DNA of 64,000 nt from Atopsyche davidsoni (taxonomy: Eukaryota > Arthropoda > Insecta > Trichoptera > Hydrobiosidae). The notes under the pieces are model-generated. The model did not search any database. It was not told the DNA's origin and saw nothing but the letters and a program-made list of their open reading frames with translations. Shown here in pieces: positions 36,080 to 48,599 of the stretch. The number at the start of each line of letters is the position of its first letter. Position 1 is the stretch's first letter. The DNA is taken from positions 1,860,001 through 1,924,000 of the forward strand of contig JAILWY010000021.1 of assembly GCA_022113835.1 (NCBI GenBank). Reading direction: 5' to 3'. The position numbers and the translations under genes are program-made.

Positions 36080-36160
36080 CTGCCTCTCCTCAGAGAAGGT
36101 TGGTTACACATCTCGTTGAACATATTTACATTCTTAGACAGTCTTATTATAGAAGTTCGG
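36080..36160 (-). repeat. Dispersed repeat family R1, minus-strand piece
   Basis: On the minus strand GAGATGTGTAACCAACC then TTCTCTGAGGAGAGGC matches the 3' block of the plus-strand copies at 11.5, 40.0 and 62.8 kb. AAGACTG upstream is shared with the 11.5-kb copy. Confidence 0.5.
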
Positions 36161-36340
36161 CTGTACTCCCAGCTTCCAGCCACTGGCGTAAATTCCGCAT
36201 CTAATCAACATTCATCTTTCAACGCCTCTTTTCGTTGAATTTTTCCTGGACTATCAACTGCAGTAATCTTTATAAAAAGTACATACGGTCAAAAGTAAAA
36301 CTTTTGATAATTGGATTTAATTTTTTTTTTGAATCTACAG

Positions 36341-36418
36341 CGTTTGTTCGTCAGCCATTTCAAGACTTTTTAAGATGTTGCGTTCTGCCGCTGGCCGCGG
36401 GGTCGGCCGCCGGGGAAG
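36341..36418 (+). other. Exon-like segment, plus strand
   Basis: A strong acceptor, TTAATTTTTTTTTTGAATCTACAG, ends at 36,340 (two adjoining stretches: the T-run, then GAATCTACAG). After 78 bp comes a consensus donor GGGGAAG|GTGAGT. One frame is open across it (contains AFVRQPFQDFLRCCVLPLA) and the length is a multiple of three. The segment turns from AT-neutral to very GC-rich towards the donor. It has the best matched pair of splice sites in the window, but no protein family is recognised and no partner exon is evident nearby. Confidence 0.3.
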
Positions 36419-36424
36419 GTGAGT

Positions 36425-39400
36425 GGGAGAGGCCCCGCCGGCGCCGGTGTATTGGCTGCTAAAGGATTCCGCGCCGCGACGTGACCACAATGCGGGATTA
36501 TATCGTTATCTGGGAGAAGCACCTTCGGGGAAATTGTGTGAAATGTATAAAGTATGACGCCCTCTGCATTATTACGCCGAGAGGTGGGAATTTTTTTTTT
36601 GCACGCCTTCTTCTAAAAATAGACCAAAAACAAAGCACACCCTGATTTATAGTACTTTAGTTATTTAATATTTTATTAAAATATAAAACTAGTATACGAA
36701 GTGTACCAAATAATAAAAATTCTATGTAGCCCAACGTAATATGACAAAACATGTAAACACTATATCTCACCATAGTTACGGGCATACAACCTATGGCAGA
36801 ACCATATTTATAATTTATTTATCATATACATGTACATAGTACAAATAATTTTGAAAATTAATAAAAAAAATTATTTACTGTCTAATAAAAATAAAATATT
36901 TACAATTTTTTTAACGGTTTTCTATAAAAATAATATTAAAAATGCTTCACGTGGAATAAAAAAATTGTATTTAAAAGAAAGTAATACGAAGTCCCTAGCA
37001 CAGTGCGTTCGTGTATCTCGGATGTAAAGTATCGACAGAAAGAAGGCAGATATATCAGTATTAGAATGCACATTTTAATAGTTAAATCACGTAGTTTGTG
37101 GAGAACAGGTGTGCTGAACTTTTCAGAAAACTCTCGCCACCCCTTGAATAAGTAACCGTGAGGGAAGCACCTGCTTCAAAGGTTTCCACCCCTACGATTG
37201 TCTTGTAAAACCATTCCAAACCAAGAAACTAGCATCCTGGGAATCGAGCCATCGTTTCAATTTTGAATTTATATTTATAAGATGGGTAATGTATGTTTAA
37301 AGCGAGTTATAGAAAAAATATTTAAAATCAGGAAATGTTTGTGTTTTTTTTAATTTCAAGAAAATTGTACTAAAATTTGATAAACAACAACAACAAAGCT
37401 CACGGCAAGCATTCGGTAAATGGTTTAAGGCTCTGATTTCAACTGTAGATAAAAACGTTTTCAATATTACACAATAGATAAATAAGTTTCTTAAACTATT
37501 TTGAATAGATCAGCACTATCATATAAAATAAATATTTTAAAATCACTAAGTATTCAAGTTAAAATGTTTATTTTTTCATAAATTAACCATGTCACTAATC
37601 GATATTTTTTTCCAAAAGGGTAAAATGAACTATACATATTGCAGGCACAGGTAATATAACACAATCGTAAAAAAAACCCAACTTAAGAAAATCATAAAAA
37701 ATATTTAATACAGAGCAGGCAATATGCAACCAATAATGCTTATATATATTTATTCCCTTTCAAATCAGCTGTGATAATAAAAATCCGAGGTGGGCAGGGG
37801 CGCTGGCATGCGGGGCACGTGCGGCCGTGGGGGAGGGGGAGTGTTCACAAAGAAATCCGGGCCATATTAATGGTCTGCAACACCTGACCAGTTCGAACTC
37901 CGGAAATATATCTGCAGGTCTACACATCCGGTATAAAGAAAATCAGCCTTTCAACTTCAGTGTACTTCAAAAATAATAATTCAAAGTAATTTTCAATGCC
38001 AGGCAAACCGTTTACAAATTAAATTATTGGCGTTAAAATAAAAACTAAGTACGAAATGCGATTCAGGGTATTGTTTAGTAGTTTGTGAAAATAATATATC
38101 AACTTGAAAACCACTCGTTAAGATCTTATATTTTTTTAACATTGCATGTTTCGTTTGATTAATTAACGTTTATTTATATTGGAATTGTATGTTTTAATTT
38201 TGATATTGGACATCATGGAACAATGGTTTTATCAATAATCCGACTTGAACAAAATTATCTTCATACACAAATCTATTAATAATATTTACAACATGCGATC
38301 ACTAGCAGCCACTTTTGCTGTGTTGATTTTATGCACAATCATTTGGTGATATAAACTTTTGTATCATCGAATGTAAATATTTCTCTTTCGCCATGAAAAT
38401 AGGTATGTATATTCGCAATTTCGTTTAAGAGAGTCGCTCGCTCGGATACGCTGAATTTATTTCTAGGAGATAAATGATTTATCGCGAGCTGTCCGCAGCT
38501 TCTTCCACAAAGCACCTTCCTTACCTGGCCACTAAATCTGCGGACGGACTGCTCTATTCATGCAGTACAAAGGCGCGCATAGTGTCGAGTGTCTGGCTTT
38601 GATATTAAGTAATTTATTATTGCGAAGGTAATCGGCACATGCGCCACGCGAGGTGCACTGGGGGAGGGTTGGGGTGATTTATGGGGGCGCGGGGCGGGGA
38701 GAGCCCTCTGCAGAAATAATGCCACTTTTTCAGCTTCAGAGCACCTGCCGCTACGATGAAAGTGATGTTTGATGAATGTTGCGCGAGCGGTAAATTGTAA
38801 ATTTATAACTTATTACACAGCGATATGTGCTAGCTGGAAGACTAATGAAGATTTTATAGCATTCTCCCGGAAAAACTTTCTTAAGGGTAGTTTCTATTTA
38901 TGAAGTTTGAATGAATGGTTATATGATTTTGCTATAAAAATGTGTACATTCTATAAACTACATTAGACCAAGATACATAAATTCATTATCAGTGTTATGT
39001 TTATAACATAGGATGCTTACATTTGTAAGCAGAAACAAAACAAGTTCCCACATAATATTCACATATTTCCGGTCAATGTTGTTTATGTTTAAAATATAGA
39101 AAGCGTTTGAGGTGTGCAACGATATCTCAATCGTTTCTTATAGTATGCATGCGGAAGTGTACTGAAGTCCCTGTAAACACTTCATGAAGGACTACCCCCG
39201 GAGGATCAGGCCCGGGTTTATACCCCGTAAGAGGCCATAAATCTAGAGGCCACTTTGTGGGGCCCGGGGAGGTGAGGCATACTTTAAAAGAATTTCCACT
39301 CTGAACCCACGCACTTCATCAATCTCCCGGCGACTCAAAATACAATTGTGAATTATTTACAGCTATGAGGATACTAGCCTATAAACTTTGGAACATTGAA

Positions 39401-39560
39401 ATTAGAAATGTGGTGATAAACAATGTTATAATGAAATAAAAAAGACGACGTGATAATATACTCGTAAGAAATATGAAAACTATATAAATATATTTTTATT
39501 TAATATTTGTGAAAACATGAATGCGTATCTGTATTTTTGAGTCATGGCTATTCTTCCACA
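36425..39560. other. AT-rich block with G-rich islands
   Basis: GC islands lie at 36,425-36,550, 37,100-37,250, 37,790-37,930, 38,430-38,790 and 39,175-39,320. Two hold G-tract clusters on plus that could form G-quadruplexes (37,792-37,840 and 38,660-38,700). The 38.43-38.79 kb island has a minus donor-like CTTACCTG at 38,520. The rest is AT-rich and unassigned. Confidence 0.5.
38660..38700 (+). other. G-quadruplex-prone tract
   Basis: Six runs of three or more G (GGGGGAGGGTTGGGG, then GGGGGCGCGGGGCGGGG after 8 bases) lie within about 40 bp on the plus strand. It sits inside a larger GC island between AT-rich flanks. Confidence 0.75.
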
Positions 39561-39958
39561 CGTAAGCACACTTTGTTGCTTCCCCGTCGGAGTACTTTCT
39601 ATTCAAAATAAATCGCGTTGAATTCAAGTCCGCCATACAAAAATGGACTCCGCAGACCGTGGGCAGGGGGGGCGGGGGCGGGCGCGGGGGTGCCGGCAGC
39701 GTATTCTAATCCATCAAGCCTCTGCAATCTCCGCGAATAAAAGCATCCACTCTGACCCGAGCACTTTATTGTTTGTTCGGTGTGACTCTACTGCCACCTG
39801 CCGACCGATGCTCGAACCGTGGTGGTTCGCGTCTCGGCTGTCGACGACCACCCTGCTTCAAAAAGCGGAAATCGAAATCAAAAGCCTCTGCAAACATTTA
39901 GCCAAGCCAAAACATTCCCCGCCCTCCCTAGTCTGTTGCTTGTGCATATCTGCCAATA
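39561..39958 (+). other. CpG-rich island with G-quadruplex tract
   Basis: GGGGGGGCGGGGGCGGGCGC lies within 39,661-39,690 on plus. Before it is GCCATACAAAAATGGACTCC and after it CGCGAATAAAAGCATCC and CCGAGCACTTTATTGTTTG. An open frame of 141 codons (39,643-40,068) runs from here into the R1 repeat, so it is composite and probably not a gene. The mixture of GC-rich and AT-rich motifs suggests conserved regulatory DNA. No TATA/initiator pair is clear. Confidence 0.35.
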
Positions 39959-40165
39959 TGCGTGTATTAAAGATCGGTAATGGAGTAGTACCTTTTAGAT
40001 GTGGGGGGCTCCTGTTGTTGTTACTATTGGGCAGCAGCAATACGCAAACCTTTCCTTTGAATATATAAAACTGCGGACTCGAAAACCCACTACTATAACG
40101 AACTTTAGATGCTCGGAGAAATGGTCACCAACTTTGTTTGAGGAAAAACACTTGAAGAAGAAGAA
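39959..40165 (+). repeat. Dispersed repeat family R1, copy with GAA tail
   Basis: AAAGATCGGTAATGGAGTAG (as at 15.05 kb), GGGCAGCAGCAATACGCAAA, ATATAAAACTGCGG, then GAGAAATGGTCACCAAC and ACTTGAAGAAGAAGAAGAAG follow in the family's order. The (GAA)n end after the last conserved block points to this as the 3' end of a retroposon with a simple-sequence tail. Confidence 0.65.
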
Positions 40166-40169
40166 GAAG

Positions 40170-43100
40170 CAGAACTAAATCAATAAAAGTATTTGAAATT
40201 TCTTAAAAATAGCTTAAATGCTTATATATTTTAATGGTGGACTAAAAAAAATCTAAATTTGTGTCAGGTTAAATCAGAATTTATCAGAGAAGCAAAGTTA
40301 AAAAACGAAAGTAAATATTGATGATTACAATAATAAGTATATTTATGAAACCATTATTAACCATGTGTTTAGTAGATTCGAAAGCGTCGACGTTTACTGA
40401 TAAAACTTAATAAAAGCATTTCAAGAAAGTTTATTGCTAATATACATAATTAATATGTTTATTATCACGTAATAAAATTCATATGAAAAAGTTGACGTTA
40501 AGTATTCCTGGTAACAAGCCTCCTTGATTTTAAATGGGCTATTAATAATTTTACTCCTGCTTTAAAATTTACAAACGTTTTGGAATCTCCTGGCTTCACA
40601 CAGGGGTGAGCAGTGTGCAGGAGGGCAGGGGGTGTGTTGTGTGTTGTGTGCTGTTTCGGTGCCAGCTTTGAGTAAAACGAAAGGTAAAAGTCGGCCGCCG
40701 TACGGGAAACCTGCCCGCCAACATTTTTTATTGTTTTTCCGCTCGGGATTGTTGTTGAGTTAAGCGTTACTTGAAATGCGAAGGGATGCTTCCGTGTATT
40801 CTGTTTTCACCCTAAAATAACGTGGAAGTACTTAAATTTGTATATCGTTCGCATGGAATATTCTTTTTTTTTTATTCTTCATAAATACTGAAATACTTTA
40901 GATATGTTGAGTTCAATAAATTAATTAGTAATGTAAAATACACTTTAAAAAAATATATATCTTTTATTTGTGCGAGTTATGTTTAGTGTTCAAAAATACT
41001 TTTGCCTAATAGTAAGCTACTAATAAAAAAAACCAATTTGAAATGTAACTTAACTAAATACAAGATGTTTGATTGAAACCAAGAATACAGCACTCCTGTT
41101 TATACGCTAGTATAAGAAAACATTCGTAAATCTGGCGTATTATCATTAAAACATCGATTATTCAAACATACGCCAAAGTAAAAAAAAAAAAACAGTATGT
41201 ATCAGCAAGAAAACTAGGAACATAATACAACAAAAAAGGCACTCTTGTAATTAATCATCCTGCCTCCCTCGCTATTCACTTGCGGTCTCATTCAAAAGAA
41301 ATAATCGACGGGAGGTTCCTCTTCCTTTCGTTTTATTTGTAAGAGCTTCGTTAGTAAGTACCTGAATACTTAAATTGTTTTTCTTGGGATAAAAAATCAC
41401 GTTGCAAAATAGTATTTTGGCTTTAACGCATACTTTTTTAAAAATAATACTTTTTTAAAAGAAAAACGTATTTTTACTTTCAAACTTAACAGCTATTGTT
41501 TTATTCAATAAATAAAACGATAACTTTTTATATTTTATAAATATGTTCCATAGTATAAGGTAAATTAAATTTATAACCTTAAAATGAAATATTATAAACA
41601 CTAAACAAAAAGTGAAACATACGTACACAATTTAAAATATATTATTTCAACGTCACTGTTTTAACCACTTGTGGTTTTCAACTAATTTTATGTATTCATA
41701 CAAATATGACACTCCGATTTACTAATCTCAATCTTAGACTACTTTAAAAAAAAATTATATCATCAACAAGATTCAGTTTATAGCAGAACACAATATTTTT
41801 GATGTATTGCCTTCTGACAGATCATCAATTTGATCAAACTGAAGTATGCGTGAGCTAAAAATATCATAATTATAATTATTAACCGTATTCATTTATTTAG
41901 ACCAACTTATAAGTTTTATATTTTTATAATTTAAATTTTATCCACAAATATGTACACGTATATGCTCTTACGTAGTGTGTTTTAGAACAAATCAAATAAC
42001 AGTATATATGGGGTGTTTCAGAAATGCTGAGCTACTGGAGGTCAAATATAAGATACCGCAGCACGATATATTCAGTCATGGAGCTGCACAACGCCATCAA
42101 GGGAAATACTTTCCACTTGGCATGATCCCTCTGCAGGGTAGGTTCGCAGGTAAGCAGGCGCCAGGCTCCCCCCCCCTCACCCCCCGACCCACCCCCGACT
42201 GGCGCCATCCCCCACCCCCCGTATTAACGCCCCACCCGCCTGGGCCCACTTAGCAACTCTAGGTGACTGGCCGTGTTTACGGATTGTATTAACTCAATTT
42301 GTTGAAGCACTACACTCATCAGATAAACATCAACCGACTTGATAATAATTATACTATATGATTCATTAAAATACCACGCATTAAATAAACGTGTAAAAAA
42401 TTGAATCATCGACTATGCAGAGCAACAATAATTTCATGAGAGTAAAAAAAAAAACTGTGAAAACAAATTTATAAAAATGTGTGTATTTCACTATCATCAA
42501 ATAAAAAAAAAAAATATTATAAAGATTCGTTAATATTATAATATATAAATATACAACAACCACTTAAGGTTTTTTCACATATTTTTAATAATAAAATACA
42601 TGTACGCTACCACAACCTGCGCGCAGGATCAGGGGATAGCCACACACCATATCGTATATTGATGTAATGAAAATAGTACTATTTTTGATACGTGCGTGTG
42701 TGATAGTGTATTAGAGTATGTAGGATTAAAATTTTATATATAAAAAATGTAAACATGCGGTATGTACGAATTCAAGTGAATTCAAACCACTGTAATACAG
42801 AACTATGGGAGTGGTAAGCAAGGCGTGAGTAGAGGACGTTTCTCGAAACGTTTAGGAAAGGTAAATGTGTTTAGCGGGGGAACGGCGGCGCCGGGCGCGG
42901 CGACCCGAGACTCCTCGTGTTGGATTTATTTGCTTCCAGCATTTACCTTCGGCACACAAATGCACATTGTCAATCAGCAAACAGGGACATACAGGCAGAC
43001 TGGAGAAAAAACGTGCTCCAAATGATAAAAAAAAATGGTTTTCAATGCAATTATATTTGGGTTGAGGGTGTAAGTGACAGTAAACAGCAAATATGTTGTA

Positions 43101-45600
43101 CATTTAGGAAATCACTAACATGTTGGTAATCTCATAGTAATTTGACCGGTTTATCGTAGATTAATCAATAGACCAATTGAGTAGTCCAGGTAGTGACCTC
43201 TCATTTATCTGACACTAAAACGATCAATTTTCCTGGTGAAAATACTGAAGCGAGTACTACATCGCTTTAAATCTATAAGGGATAAAAAAATCCCCCCAAC
43301 TTTCAATGTCCTAATTTCAAATTCAGTTTTGGTTTGATAAAATTCTCAGCAAGAAAAAATTATATACATATGATGAAGACTTTGCTTATTTTGATTTTAA
43401 GTTTTATATGATTGCATTATCATATAAAAGAACAACTTTCAAGAGCTTTTCTTCCAAATATAGAAGACTCACTAACGTGTGACATTTTTCTTTGCCTCAA
43501 GTCTCGCCTATGTATAGTTTAAAACAGCCTTATACCAGCCACTCAATAACTTAAAACTTCCATATATATTTCAATGAAATAACCTCCTTGCTTATAATAT
43601 TTTTTATTTTTTTTTATCACATTGTGAGAAGTTTATTTTGAAGTAGAGCATATTTCGCGTAGGGGCCATCGCAGCACTCTCCTCTCTCCGTTTACCATCG
43701 TCGTCCTCTCAGCTTCCCAACGATTTGTTTGGCGAGGTGTCAGGTTGCAGCTCGGTAGGTCAGCCGCCCACCGCCTCTGCCAGGGAACAACACTGGCCGA
43801 TGGCGACAAACACCAACGCCATAATGGGGACACGTGCGAGCTTCACACACGTGTTATATCATCTACCCAAAATACTCATAAATTAGAAGATTCTATCGAA
43901 GAATAATTTGACTTGATTATTGATCCTTCAAACAAGATTGAACGATGCGCAAAAAAATTCTCACTGTCTAAATGAAAATGTGCAGTATAATATTTTATAT
44001 AATCTCAACAGTTTTTTTTATAATAAATATTACAACAAAGTAACCCAAACAGGTATTTAATGTAGATACTCTGTATCACAATAATTTTATATTGAAATGC
44101 AAAACACAAGTGTTTCAAATAAAAAATCTGAAAATGCGCTACAATGCTAACGCTTTATCAAATCGGTGGTATATTTTTAATGTTTCAATGAAGCAGTTTA
44201 TAAATTTAGTGATTTTATATTATATAATATATATATTTATTTTTTAATGTTACTTCTCTGATTCACCTCTTCAAAGCACTGTGCGATTAGTATACTCTTT
44301 GATATTTGCATTAAAATATTTAACGATGATTAAAGTTATAAAACTAATCAAATTTAGATTCATTGATTTTTCATAATAATATTATATGAAACGTATACGG
44401 ACGCTTAGTATGATTTGTATAAATTCTAGGCGCAATATTCCCAGGCCATCTGGTTTCAATCAAGGTGAGAAGATCTCTGGCACATCAAAAGTAATCAAAT
44501 AACCCGCATACGGCATGCAATAATGCAACCAAACGCCAGACCGCATAAAAGGCACATTTGCTTGACTCGACTGTGGAATCATCAACAAATTGTTTTCGAT
44601 AGTAAATAAACAGGTGGATGTGGTATTGTAAAGGCGTATGTGCGACGGGAGCAATACTATATTTTGTGCTCTATATATAAACGCCGAAAGGTAGAATATG
44701 CTTGTGATTGTTTGATTCCGCCGAGGCTTGGAATGCAGAGCAGATTGTAGATTGCGAAGGTGGGCGTTTTTATGAGGGAATTAATTTAAACGTTAAACTA
44801 CATTGCCGTATTATATCAAAATGGTTTGGTTTACTGAAAGCATATATGTTAATAAATCTGCTAAAATTATGTAAAAAATATATATATTTTATAAACTATA
44901 AATATAATTATGTTGTCAATTTTTTGTTTCTCAATGAGAAGTTGATTAGGTATATTATTCAAAGACTTGCTTGATTGGTGACATATTTATGTATCCAAGG
45001 AAAAACATCTTAATTATAATTAATAATTTTTTTTAAATCTATATATTTTAGTTAAAATATACTATGATCTCGCATTTCCATTCTGCTTCGAAATCACATA
45101 TAAATACGGTCTGCAAATCTAACCCTGAAACAGTGTTTTTATGCATTTTAAATAATATACAACAGCAAATCTAAAAATAAAAAATATTTGATAAATATAC
45201 TTAAAGCATTAGATCCCTTCAATCTGGAATCATTATTTATTTTAAAGCGATCGCGAATTGATCGAGGCAGTCTATCATACCCTAAGCGAGGTTACCTAAA
45301 ATCTCTTTAAATTACTAAAGCCATGAAATATTTAACCCTTAGCCGGCCTGGCGGGCTGAAAAGTTTTTAATCCTCTTACAGAGACCCCCGCAGAGTCCTG
45401 GCACGGCAGACTGAGCGGATCGGTCTCGGCGCGCCAGGAGTTACGCGCGGCACATAATGAAATGGCAACCCGAGCAATAAATGATACAGGTGGGGTTAGT
45501 ACCTGGTTGAATAATTTGTTTGCAAATCAATTTGGGGGAGGATAAGTTAAATCGATTTGAAATTCGGCGCAATTTCATTAGTCCGACGAATTCAATTAAT
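40170..45600. other. AT-rich non-coding block with GC islands
   Basis: GC islands lie at 40,540-40,800, 42,030-42,260, 42,830-43,030, 43,660-43,860, 44,430-44,700 and 45,280-45,600. Donor-like CAGGTAAG lies at 42,147 and AAGGTGAG at 44,462. GGGGTGTTTCAGAAATGCTG at about 42,010 resembles a lone mariner-type end but has no partner. CTCTATATATAAACGCC at about 44,670 is TATA-like, with no supported transcript. Open frames in the islands show no motif. Confidence 0.5.
42166..42240 (-). other. C-rich tract (minus-strand G-quadruplex)
   Basis: Repeated CCCC to CCCCCCCC runs with short spacers, continuing to GCCCCACCCGCC. The minus strand would be G-quadruplex-prone. It directly follows the CAG|GTAAGC donor-like word at 42,147. 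Confidence 0.7.
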
Positions 45601-45609
45601 AATTCCCGT

Positions 45610-45674
45610 GCGGCTCGGTGGCGCAGTGGTTGGCGACCGCCGGACCTAATCGGCCAGGTTCTCACGATTCCTGT
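45610..45674 (+). mobile_element. tRNA-derived SINE head
   Basis: GGCTCGGTGGCGCAGTGGTT (from 45,612) is a textbook tRNA 5' half with Pol III A box, as found at the start of many insect tRNA SINEs. GGCGACCGCCGGACC and a degraded B box (GGTTCTCACGATTCC) follow. The body and 3' tail are missing or unrecognisable after 45,674. Confidence 0.6.
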
Positions 45675-45679
45675 ATCAT

Positions 45680-48189
45680 TTTATAGTATTCTGAAAATTT
45701 AACCGCTTGAATAGTTAAAATGTACATTTATAAAAAAAATTGTCACTATAATCAATTGTAATTCATAAAATTACAATTCAAAAAAACTCTTCTTTATAAT
45801 TTATAAAAAAACACAAGTAAAAACTGAATTCGAAAGCACGTTGATTTATCACTGACAAATATTTTAAATATAATTTTAAAACTTTTACGATTTACCAAAA
45901 AAATTCCTCATGTGTGAAAATAAATATTCACTGATTATTTGCATAATACATGCGGTATCCAAAACGTTGAATATGAACAATAAATTTTAAAGTAAATGTA
46001 ATTTTCTCTGGTATTTGTAAAAGAACATGATTGAGATATGATATAAATACTAACGAGAAAACTTTATATTAACAATAGCGCTCACGTTTCAAATTACGCC
46101 AAAAAATTACCTCAATTTTCCGTTTAGAAACAATTTAAAATTAAAGTGATTCAAAGTTCCTCAGAACAGCGGATCCCGCGGCAGTGCGGATCAGATAAAT
46201 TATTTTACATAAAATTCATATTCACGTCACATACTTCTTCTTCAAAAACGCTTTAGTGGCCGGTTTGGTGGTCTTTTAAATAATTGAATTTCCTCTTATT
46301 TTTTCCAATTACTTTACAGTGATTTCTTTAACCCCCGTCCCGGGAAGTGAAATTCTTAATTAAAAAGTTTGAATGCAAGGTGGGCGGGCCGCCTAGGTGC
46401 CGAGGATGGGATAATGGATGGAGAAAGTTGAAATGAAAACTTTTAAAAAGTAACATTTTTTTACTCACTTGAAGTACGTGATTCTTGGCTAATAATCTAA
46501 TATGCTCCTGGCATTAAGCACGCCTGAAAGAGGGTTTCTTTTCACACCGCAATAAAACCTTAACTATATCAAATGACGCATAAAACTTTTTTTCAGTATA
46601 ACAGAGTATATGTATATATACTTTTTAAATATACATATTATGTTCATTTTGAGAATCGTTATATAAAAATATCTTAAGTATTTTGTATGCCCATTTTATT
46701 TATTAAAAATTAACACGATTTCAATTTGAAATGCAATGCAAAAAATATTTTATAAACATACTAGTTCTACAATCAAACTTTTAGATTTCAACCGAGCGTT
46801 TTCCACTGTGCTTACTCAATGGCACAATTTAATAGTAGACACATTCAAAATCTCCGAACGCAATCTCCAACGAGCAACGCAAAAAAAAAAGCAAGACAAA
46901 ATATGCAAAAAGCAAGCCAATCCAAAAACAGAAAATCACATCAAAACAAATTCACCGAAGCCGAAAAACACCCCCGCCCTTGCAAAAAAGGCGAAAAAGC
47001 AGCGGACGTATCTATAATAAAATCTGTTCCGATGCGATCACCCAACCTGTCACCCCTAATATGAATAACACGACGGCAGGTACGGGCCGCCGGAGATCGC
47101 CCCATATTTATGTAAAACAGCCTCGGGAGGCTCCGAGGGAGGACAGGCCCCACCCCCACCCCCCATAACCCCCACAACCCCCACAACCCCCACGTGCCAC
47201 CTGAGAAATAGTGCCGCATCGCACGTGAAAGTGAACATCGACACGGCACCTTTTTTTGACAGATTTGAATGCCTGTATGAATGTGCGGGGTGCTTTTTGA
47301 ATGCTGGTAAATTTACGTCCCGCTTTTTTTTGGTTGTATTTGTGTTGCGCCCTTTTCACACTCGCGGTAGACAATATTCAGTTATCGTTTATGTAATATT
47401 TAAATTTTGGTTTCATTTATGAATAATTTTTTTAATTTAGATAATATTGAGAGAATAAATTGAATTTAAAATCAATTTTCTGCTTCAATGATCAAAAACA
47501 CATTTAGCGTGAAAAATGCAATATGGTAGAAAAATTTTGATTAAAACTTTACAATATGTTTTGTATCACACCATATTACCTCCTGAGTAGCTACTGTTTT
47601 TACATAAACCATTTTTTAATTAATTATTTAAATAATATCTAATCTTTTACAAAGAAATATACAATAACCCAGTCACTTGTTATCGTATATTATTTATCAT
47701 AGATAATTTATTTAAGAGGACAATACAAGCTCAAACATTAAATATTCATAAGATCACTTTAAGATATCAAGTTATAAAACCAAAATATCCGTGTATCTGT
47801 GGGAGTCAAAATAATATCAAAACCCGGAGAAGGTATATCATCAGTCCAAAGTCGCACGCAAAGCAATTTCCAAACCTCCCGTCGTAAGACGTCATCCCTT
47901 AAAATCACATGTAACATTATGCCCCTATTATATTAGGGGCGGCAGAGAATGGCATCCTCCCCCGCCCCAATCACCGATCCATTCATTCCTTTACGGTAAG
48001 ATAGAGGACCCCTCGCCGCTTCACCCCTCGCCGAGCAGGTAGAACTATGAATCATACACCTGACAATAGAGCCTCCAGCCCCCATCCCCTATTGGCTCAT
48101 CCTCGATATGATAATCAATCGTTCATAAAACAGCACATTGATAGCAGCAGCAGCGCCGAGTCACAAGTTTTGGAAAATTATATTAATAT

Positions 48190-48190
<1 letters not shown>
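45680..48190. other. AT-rich block with GC islands and C-tracts
   Basis: A short hairpin (ATTGTAATTCATAAAATTACAAT) lies near 45,763 within AT-rich DNA. Islands lie at 46,160-46,440, 47,020-47,380 and 47,820-48,060. An A-rich stretch at 46,860-47,000 gives a Lys-rich open frame (46,736-47,017) that is low-complexity. The tract 47,148-47,194 repeats ACCCCC-type units and is G-quadruplex-prone on minus. No gene is recognised. Confidence 0.5.

Positions 48191-48194
<4 letters not shown>

Positions 48195-48242
<48 letters not shown>
48195..48242. repeat. (TA)n microsatellite, mariner insertion target
   Basis: A 48-bp uninterrupted TA run. The mariner fragment begins exactly at its right edge, as expected for an element that inserts at TA. 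Confidence 0.95.
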
Positions 48243-48243
<1 letters not shown>

Positions 48244-48540
48244 GAGGGCAGTCCGATAAGTATTTAGTGCTAGTATCGCTAGAGTGTCGTGTAGTACATT
48301 CTCGTAGACGGCTACTGTCAAATTTCAGCCGAATCGGAATCGTATTTGTTTTGACCGCGTGTGGAAACGGACGTGTACGCGTATTTTAGAAAAATGGAAT
48401 AACAATATTGGTCGGTGATTCGATTCTTGTTTTTGGAAGGGAAATCGCGCAGCGAAATCAAAGAGCGCTTGGATGCTGTGTACGGTGACTCTTCTCCTTC
48501 GATGGCGACCGTCAAAAATTGGTTTAACGAGTTTCAACGT
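48243..48540 (+). mobile_element. Mariner element 5' end, truncated
   Basis: It starts with CGAGGGCAGTCCGATAAGTA, a mariner-type inverted end abutting TA. After about 150 bp of leader comes the transposase N-terminus. No matching right end (a ...ACTGCCCTCG-type sequence) is found downstream, so the 3' part is lost. Confidence 0.85.
48394..48540 (+). pseudogene. Mariner transposase N-terminal fragment
   Basis: ATG GAA TAA at 48,394 puts a stop at codon 3. Beyond it the frame reads QYWSVIRFLFLEGKSRSEIK, ERLDAVYGDSSPSMATVKNW and FNEFQR, the paired helix-turn-helix DNA-binding domain of mariner transposases. Similarity stops after FNEFQR, where the sequence becomes unrelated (GTACTTGTACACC). The catalytic domain is absent. 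The near-perfect family match suggests the copy is not very old despite the stop. Confidence 0.92.
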
Positions 48541-48599
48541 GTACTTGTACACCTTGTCGTGTACTAATACTTTCAAAATACTCAGTGTGGAATACTATC

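Noticed and set aside
39643..40068. 141-codon plus-strand open frame
   Set aside because: It starts in a G-rich CpG island and ends inside repeat R1. The Leu-rich part (LLLLLLLG) comes from the repeat and is not shared with other R1 copies.
42010..42030. GGGGTGTTTCAGAAATGCTG as a mariner-type end
   Set aside because: No complementary partner, TA duplication or transposase sequence is seen nearby; kept only as a remark.
44665..44685. TATA-box promoter (CTCTATATATAAACGCC)
   Set aside because: TATA-like words are common in this AT-rich DNA and no initiator or transcript is supported.
46736..47017. Lys/Asn/Gln-rich plus frame
   Set aside because: Low-complexity A-rich DNA; the overlapping frame is equally open, as expected by composition.
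47056..47249. Gly/Trp repeat protein on minus (GLWGLWGLWG)
   Set aside because: A translation artefact of the ACCCCC-type tandem C-tract at 47,148-47,194.
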